Of a DNA stretch of 9,412 nucleotides, positions 4,897-9,412 are shown in pieces. The position numbers and the translations under genes were made by a program. The notes beneath the pieces are model-generated. The model was given only the letters and a program-made list of their open reading frames with translations. It was not told the DNA's origin and ran no database searches. Position 1 is the first letter of the stretch, and each line of letters starts with the position of its first letter. This DNA comes from Bacteroidales bacterium (lineage in GTDB: Bacteria > Bacteroidota > Bacteroidia > Bacteroidales > Dysgonomonadaceae), in NCBI GenBank assembly GCA_012518155.1, contig JAAYTC010000117.1, positions 1 through 9,412 on the forward strand, in the 5' to 3' direction.

Positions 4897-7056
4897 CTAC
4901 ATATTATTTTTAAAATAGTTGATTACTTTCTCGTATAGGTATTTTCTATTGCTATCCCCCCGGATGGAGTGATCTTCGTCGGGGAAAAAGAACATATCGA
5001 AATGCTTACCCGCTTTTATCAGCGCGCGGGCATACTCCACGGAGTTCTGCACGTGCACGTTATCATCGGCCGTGCCATGAACGATGAGCAGGTTGCCCTC
5101 TAACTGATTCGCGAGGGCCATGGGCGACCCATTTTCGTATCCCGGGTTGTTCTGCTGGGGAGTACGCATAAAGCGTTCGGTGTAGATCGTGTCGTAAAAC
5201 CGCCAGTCGGTCACCGGTGCAATTGCCACCCCCGCGCTGAATATCCCGTTGCCCCGGCTCATGCTCATGAGCACGTTATACCCGCCATAGCTCCATCCCC
5301 AGATGCCGATGCTGTTCTCATCGATATAGGGCAGCGATGCCAGATGGCGAGCCGCCGCGATCTGGTCGTCCGACTCGTGGATTCCCAAGTTACGGTAAGT
5401 GCTGTTGCGGAATTGCGCCCCTCGCGCGCCGGTGCCTCTTCCATCCACGCATGCCACCACCATCCCCTCGTTCAGGAGCGCGTAATACCAGTCGCGGCTG
5501 TAGCGATCCAGCACCTGTTGCGAGTTGGGGCCACTATACTGTACCATCACCACCGGGTATTTCCTCGCCGGGTTAAAACCGGCCGGCTTCAATACCCACC
5601 CGTTCAGGGGTGTGATGCCATCGGCCGCCGTCACCGTTATATACTCCCGCTCGGGGAACCCTGCTGTCGCCACTTTATTTCGGAGGGGTTGGTTGGCCTC
5701 CAACGCGCGCAATTGTTTTCCGTTACCGTCGTGCAGCGTGATCACCGTGGGCGTGTTCGCGTCGGACCAGCGGTTCACGTAGAACTTGCCCTGTTCACTG
5801 AACGCGGCGCTGTTGTAGCCCTGTTGTTGCGAAAGCTTCTCCGGCACTCCCTTCTCCATGTTCACCCGGTATATCTCCCTGCGGAGAGGCGATTCCCCGG
5901 CCGCCTCGTAATAAACCAATCCCCGCTGCTCGTCCACCGCCAGCAACGAAGTCACGTCGTAGTTCCCGCTCGTCAACGGGCGTTGCAATGTTCCTGAGAT
6001 ACCATACAGGTAGATATGGCTGTATCCGTCCCGTTCCGAGACGTAGGTAAAACGCTCTTTCGTGAAGTAGATCGAGTGGAGCCACTTCGAATCGATAAAA
6101 TGGTTGCTCTCTTCCCTCAAGGCGAGTCGGGACACGGTAGAGCGAGGGTTCACGAAGTACATGTCGAACCGGTTTTGGTCCCTGTTGAGCGTCATCACCG
6201 CCAGTTGTTCCGCGTCTTTCGTGAATTTAATACGAGGGATATATCCATCCTCGTCCAGCGGCACGTCGAGCGTTTTCGTGGTTCGCGCCGCCACGTCGAA
6301 CACGCGGCATTCCACCTTGGAGTTCGCTTCCCCCGCCTTGGGGTATTTAAAACGGTAGTAATCGGGATACAGCTGTTCGTTGAACGTCTGGAACGAAAAC
6401 TCCTTCACCTCCGACTCGTCCGTCCGCACGAACGCCAAGAGCTGGTTGTCCGGCGAGAACTCCATCAACCGTGTTACCCCGAACTCCTCTTCATATACCC
6501 AGTCGGTAGCCCCGTTGATCACCTTGTTCTGCTCCCCGTCGCGCGTCACTTGGCTCTCGGTATCGAAATCGAACTTGGTCAACCATATATTATTATCGAT
6601 CACGTACGCCACCATCTTCCCGTCCGGCGAAAAGGTAGGGATCATCTGTTTGCTTGTCTGCTCACTCAGCTTCCTCACCAGGTTACGTCGCACGTCGTGG
6701 TAATAATAGGTCGCCCGAAAAGAGCGTCGATACACCTGTTCCCGGTCGAGGTACACCAGCACCCGGTTCTCATCGGGACTCACCAAGAAACCCTGGAACG
6801 TGTTGAACGTCGCGCCCCGTGCATCCCGCACGTTAAACAGCGTGTCCACCGCTTCACCGGTCGCGTAGGAGAACTTGATCACCGCGGTCTTCCCCGGATC
6901 GGCCTGGTAATAATGCATCCCATCTTCCGAGGAGACCATTTCGCTGATCCCCTTCGGGTTAAACTCACCGCTCGTTAAATCGGCCAACGTGTACTGCTGT
7001 GCCCATACCGAGGTAAGGCATATTGCTGTAAGAACAGCTAAAAAAACTCTTTTCAT
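4897..7056 (-). CDS. Dipeptidyl peptidase IV (S9 family serine peptidase)
   Basis: This exported exopeptidase removes X-Pro (and X-Ala) dipeptides from peptide N-termini in the periplasm or at the cell surface. The 719-residue product has a signal peptide, MKRVFLAVLTAICLTSVWA, with probable cleavage before Gln20. A beta-propeller domain (about 25-470) carries DWVYEEEFG; Glu190-Glu191 match the pair that binds the substrate amino terminus in DPP IV. The alpha/beta-hydrolase domain (about 480-719) has Tyr507 in VQYSGPNSQQ (oxyanion hole), Ser589 in GWSYGG, Asp664 in HGTADDNVH and His696 in DEDHS. The 75- and 32-residue spacings equal those of P. gingivalis DPP IV. Prolyl tripeptidyl peptidase has the same spacings and is the main alternative, but length and motifs such as YPKAGE and CVDGRGTGARG favour DPP IV. 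The frame stays open to a TTG at 7302, but that extension runs through a tandem repeat, so the start is the ATG at 7054-7056. It diverges from an OPT peptide transporter. Confidence 0.93.
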   Translation of the reverse strand: MKRVFLAVLTAICLTSVWAQQYTLADLTSGEFNPKGISEMVSSEDGMHYYQADPGKTAVIKFSYATGEAVDTLFNVRDARGATFNTFQGFLVSPDENRVLVYLDREQVYRRSFRATYYYHDVRRNLVRKLSEQTSKQMIPTFSPDGKMVAYVIDNNIWLTKFDFDTESQVTRDGEQNKVINGATDWVYEEEFGVTRLMEFSPDNQLLAFVRTDESEVKEFSFQTFNEQLYPDYYRFKYPKAGEANSKVECRVFDVAARTTKTLDVPLDEDGYIPRIKFTKDAEQLAVMTLNRDQNRFDMYFVNPRSTVSRLALREESNHFIDSKWLHSIYFTKERFTYVSERDGYSHIYLYGISGTLQRPLTSGNYDVTSLLAVDEQRGLVYYEAAGESPLRREIYRVNMEKGVPEKLSQQQGYNSAAFSEQGKFYVNRWSDANTPTVITLHDGNGKQLRALEANQPLRNKVATAGFPEREYITVTAADGITPLNGWVLKPAGFNPARKYPVVMVQYSGPNSQQVLDRYSRDWYYALLNEGMVVACVDGRGTGARGAQFRNSTYRNLGIHESDDQIAAARHLASLPYIDENSIGIWGWSYGGYNVLMSMSRGNGIFSAGVAIAPVTDWRFYDTIYTERFMRTPQQNNPGYENGSPMALANQLEGNLLIVHGTADDNVHVQNSVEYARALIKAGKHFDMFFFPDEDHSIRGDSNRKYLYEKVINYFKNNM

Positions 7057-7087
7057 TGTTGTTAGAACTTTTAATCCGTGTCGTCCG

Positions 7088-7262
7088 GCGCACGAGCCCC
7101 TACCGCGAGTGCACGAGCTCCCATCGCGAGCGTACGAGCACCTGTCGAGAGCACGTAAACACTTACCGCCAACCGCGAGCGCACAAGCACCATCTGGAGC
7201 GTATAAGCACCTATCGTGAACACTCCAACCCGTACCGCAAGCACCCAAACCCAGTACCGCGA
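7088..7262. repeat. Degenerate ~21-bp tandem repeat array, eight units
   Basis: Successive units begin at 7088, 7109, 7130, 7151, 7179, 7199, 7220 and 7241. Lengths are 21, 21, 21, 28 (a 7-base expansion), 20, 21, 21 and 22. The approximate plus-strand consensus is GCGYACGAGC followed by ACCTATCGCGA. The first three units are most alike; the last two drift (CCAACCCGTACCGC). The array is GC-rich and lies entirely within the likely 5' leader of the peptidase transcript. Units abut with no unique spacers, so it is not a CRISPR array. Confidence 0.85.
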
Positions 7263-7299
7263 ACGCGGCGTGAGGAGGCCGGAAAATTACAAATCCCCA

Positions 7300-7307
7300 C
7301 AAAGTTA
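7300..7307 (-). promoter_or_regulatory. Bacteroidota -7 promoter element for the peptidase gene
   Basis: On the minus strand TAACTTTG matches TAnnTTTG exactly. Transcription would begin near 7293, leaving a leader of about 235 bases that contains the whole 21-bp repeat array before the ATG at 7056. A -33 TTTG at the normal distance is not evident, so this is a moderate call. Confidence 0.45.
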
Positions 7308-7402
7308 CGAAAATAGGGCCATTCTTTCCCCCATTTTTTGTATTTTCGGCAAAAATTTGTGAACGGGCTACCTATTAACCCAACCATATTTAATATAATA
7401 GA

Positions 7403-9412
7403 ATGGAATCAAACGAAAAGAAAATCACGGAATTGCCCGAGAACGCGTATCGGGAGTTGAAACCGGGAGAAGTGTACAAACCGGTGTTGCCCGCCGACAA
7501 GCCGGTAACCGAGGTCACCCCTTGGTCGGTCGGCATGGGCCTGCTCATGGCGGTTATCTTCTCCGCCGCGGCTGCTTACTCGGGACTGAAAATTGGACAG
7601 GTGTTCGAGGCTGCCATCCCCATCTCCATCATCGCGGTGGGAGCATCGGCCGCCTTCAGGAAAAAGAATGCATTGGGACAAAACGTGATCATCCAATCCA
7701 TCGGGGCTTCCTCCGGGGTGATCGTCGCGGGGGCGGTCTTCACCATCCCCGGCCTCTACATCCTGCAAGCAAAGTATCCCGAGATACAGATCAACTTCTG
7801 GCAGATCTTCTTCTCCTCCCTCTTGGGCGGCTTCTTGGGAATTCTCTTCCTCATCCCCTTCCGTAAGTACTTCGTGAAAGATATGCACGGTAAACTGCCC
7901 TTCCCCGAGGCTACCGCCACCACCGAGATCCTGATGACCGGCGAAAAGGGGGGCAACAAGGCGAAGCTACTTGTAACCAGCGGCCTTATTGGTGGACTGT
8001 TCGACTTCTGCTTCTCCACTTTCCGTTTATGGAGCGAAGAGATCTCCACCCGCATCATCCCGGCCGGGGCCATGCTGGCGGAGCGGTTCAAGATGGTGTT
8101 CAAGTTTAACGTGAGCGCGCTGATCTTCAGTTTCGGCTACCTCGTAGGTCTCCGCTTTGCCGTTATCATCACCGTCGGCTCGCTCCTTTCGTGGCTCGTA
8201 CTCGTACCGCTGGTCAACGAGATCGGCGCGCTGGCAGCCGCCACCGGCGGAGGGGCTAACCCTTTTGCGGCCCTATCCGCCGAAGCCATCTTCAGCGAAT
8301 TCGTCCGCCCGATCGGCATCGGCGCCATCGCCATGGCAGGGATCATCGGCATCATTAAATCGTCGGGCGTCACTGCTACCGCCTTTAAAATGGCCGTCGG
8401 CAAAAACGTGACCGGCGACACGGGAGAAGCACCGGAGAAGCCCAAGCGGACCGATCGGGACCTCAAGATGTCCTTCGTGATGCTGTTCCTGTTCCTCACG
8501 CTCATCGCCATCTTTATCTTCCTTATAGCTGGCGTGAAGATCACCCTCTTGCAAGCCGTAGTGGCGTTGATCACCATTACCGTGATCTCGTTCCTCTTCA
8601 CCACCGTGGCAGCCAATGCCATCGCGATCGTGGGTTCCAACCCGGTCTCCGGGATGACATTGATGACGCTGATTCTATCGTCGGTGATCCTCGTGGCTGT
8701 CGGCCTCGAGGGATGGCAAGGGATGGTGAGCGGGCTCATCATAGGCGGCGTGGTCTGCACCGCGCTGGCCATGGCCGGAGGGTTCGTGACCGACCTCAAG
8801 ATCGGGTACTGGATTGGTACTACCCCCGCCAAGCAGGAATCTTACAAGTTCTTGGGCACGCTGGTATCGGCAGCCACGGTGGGTGCCGTGATCTTTATAC
8901 TGAACGAGGCGTACGGCTTCGTCGCCACGCCCGAACATCCCAACCCCATGGTCGCTCCACAAGCGAATGCCATGGCCGCCATCATCGAACCCCTTATGGC
9001 GGGAAGCGGCGTGAGCTGGATGCTGCTCGGCATTGGCGCGGTAATTGCCATCCTGATCAACTGGCTCGGCATCTCGCCGCTGGCCTTCGCGCTGGGCATG
9101 TTTATCCCCATACAGTTGAACACGCCCCTGATCGTGGGCGGGTTGCTCAACCACTGGATCAATAAAAAGGGTAAGGACAAGCATCTCACCAACGCGCGCC
9201 ACCAGCGGGCCATCCTGATCTCCTCCGGATTTATCGCCGGTGCTGCCCTTTTCGGGGTGCTGGGTGCCCTCATTATTTTCTTGACGGGAGACGGCAACGC
9301 GCTCAATTCCAACCTGTGGATCGATCCAACCGGCACGGGAGCACAAGTGACCGCGCTGATCGCGTTCTCCGCGCTGATCGGTTACTTTATCTGGGAGACC
9401 AAACGGGCGAAA
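7403..9412 (+). CDS. OPT-family oligopeptide transporter (3' end outside window)
   Basis: This is a polytopic inner-membrane carrier of the oligopeptide transporter (OPT) family, whose members take up small peptides or metal-chelate compounds, probably driven by an ion gradient. The frame is open from the ATG at 7403 to the window edge: 670 codons without a stop. It begins with a charged cytoplasmic tail (residues 1-38), then many hydrophobic helices, about fifteen by eye. Family hallmarks are visible: YSGLKIGQVFEAAIPISII at 59-77, KLPFPEATATTEIL at about 164-177, and SNPVSGMT at 412-419. A hydrophilic insert near 335-355 (GDTGEAPEKPKRTDRD) is probably a cytoplasmic loop. The length and TWWETKR-like basic end (IWETKRAK) suggest only a short part is missing. 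It resembles the bacterial OPT subfamily rather than the plant YSL group. The start lies in AT-rich sequence without a Shine-Dalgarno. The adjacent divergent DPP IV supports peptide uptake; the substrate is inferred. Confidence 0.92.
   Translation, partial: MESNEKKITELPENAYRELKPGEVYKPVLPADKPVTEVTPWSVGMGLLMAVIFSAAAAYSGLKIGQVFEAAIPISIIAVGASAAFRKKNALGQNVIIQSIGASSGVIVAGAVFTIPGLYILQAKYPEIQINFWQIFFSSLLGGFLGILFLIPFRKYFVKDMHGKLPFPEATATTEILMTGEKGGNKAKLLVTSGLIGGLFDFCFSTFRLWSEEISTRIIPAGAMLAERFKMVFKFNVSALIFSFGYLVGLRFAVIITVGSLLSWLVLVPLVNEIGALAAATGGGANPFAALSAEAIFSEFVRPIGIGAIAMAGIIGIIKSSGVTATAFKMAVGKNVTGDTGEAPEKPKRTDRDLKMSFVMLFLFLTLIAIFIFLIAGVKITLLQAVVALITITVISFLFTTVAANAIAIVGSNPVSGMTLMTLILSSVILVAVGLEGWQGMVSGLIIGGVVCTALAMAGGFVTDLKIGYWIGTTPAKQESYKFLGTLVSAATVGAVIFILNEAYGFVATPEHPNPMVAPQANAMAAIIEPLMAGSGVSWMLLGIGAVIAILINWLGISPLAFALGMFIPIQLNTPLIVGGLLNHWINKKGKDKHLTNARHQRAILISSGFIAGAALFGVLGALIIFLTGDGNALNSNLWIDPTGTGAQVTALIAFSALIGYFIWETKRAK

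Larger units (their letters stand above)
7057..7402. other. Divergent intergenic region between peptidase and OPT transporter
   Basis: This 346-base region holds the peptidase leader with its ~21-bp repeat array (7088-7262), a probable minus-strand promoter element at 7300-7307, and about 90 AT-rich bases before the transporter. On the plus strand TTTG runs occur at 7337-7340 and 7356-7359, but none pairs with a well-placed TAnnTTTG, so I do not assign the transporter promoter. No convincing gene lies here. The open frames on both strands persist because a 21-bp period preserves reading frame. Confidence 0.6.

Noticed and set aside
6016..6978. 320-codon open frame on the plus strand inside the peptidase gene (also 217 codons at 5344-5997)
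   Set aside because: They are antisense to a clearly conserved S9 peptidase in GC-rich DNA, are rich in His/Arg/Val and show no domain pattern. They are shadows of the real frame.
7088..7262. Possible CRISPR array
   Set aside because: Units abut with no unique spacers, are degenerate, and no cas genes are nearby.
7056..7316. Plus-strand frame with a heptad-like TSxYRE repeat
   Set aside because: The apparent seven-residue repeat is just the 21-bp DNA repeat read in one frame. It antisenses the peptidase leader and has no start signal or family resemblance.
8137..9346. Long minus-strand open frames inside the OPT transporter gene (8137-8832, 8675-9346, 8842-9336)
   Set aside because: They overlap each other and lie antisense to continuous OPT-family coding sequence, with compositions typical of antisense frames.

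Overview
The window looks like chromosomal DNA from a member of the Bacteroidota, probably order Bacteroidales. The evidence is the gene content and start regions: an rpsL-rpsG-fusA cluster, AT-rich translation starts mostly without a Shine-Dalgarno sequence, exact TAnnTTTG promoter elements of the Bacteroidota type, an ECF sigma / transmembrane protein / DUF4252-like operon, and a dipeptidyl peptidase IV that closely resembles the Porphyromonas gingivalis enzyme as I remember it. A proteolytic, Proteiniphilum/Petrimonas/Porphyromonas-like organism is plausible, but genus is an inference.

Layout. (1) 1-1205, minus strand: the str cluster, transcribed rpsL then rpsG then fusA, with fusA cut by the window edge. 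(2) 1477-3152, plus strand, diverging from rpsL: a three-gene operon of an ECF sigma factor, a single-pass membrane protein that is probably its anti-sigma factor, and a secreted DUF4252-like protein. A stem-loop at 3288-3327 lies between this operon and the converging gene. (3) 3331-4428, minus: a six-helix membrane protein with a Nudix-like cytoplasmic domain that has lost the Nudix catalytic residues. (4) 4429-4896: a 468-base gene-free stretch with a promoter, hairpins and tandem repeats. (5) 4897-7056, minus: dipeptidyl peptidase IV with signal peptide and full catalytic triad. (6) 7057-7402: a divergent intergenic region with an eight-unit degenerate array of about 21 bp. (7) 7403 to the end, plus: an OPT-family oligopeptide transporter, open at the window edge.

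Function. The divergent peptidase and transporter form a plausible peptide-scavenging pair: the peptidase trims X-Pro/X-Ala dipeptides from peptides outside the cytoplasm and the OPT carrier imports small peptides. The ECF operon is a regulatory module with unknown signal and targets.

The most unusual structure is not a gene. Related degenerate ~21-bp repeats lie both upstream and downstream of the peptidase gene. Separately, two genes of the ECF operon (the first and the third) are followed by near-copies of their own last codons, offset by exactly 21 and 63 bp. I found no CRISPR array, insertion sequence, tRNA, rRNA or prophage gene, and no clearly new defence or biosynthetic system.
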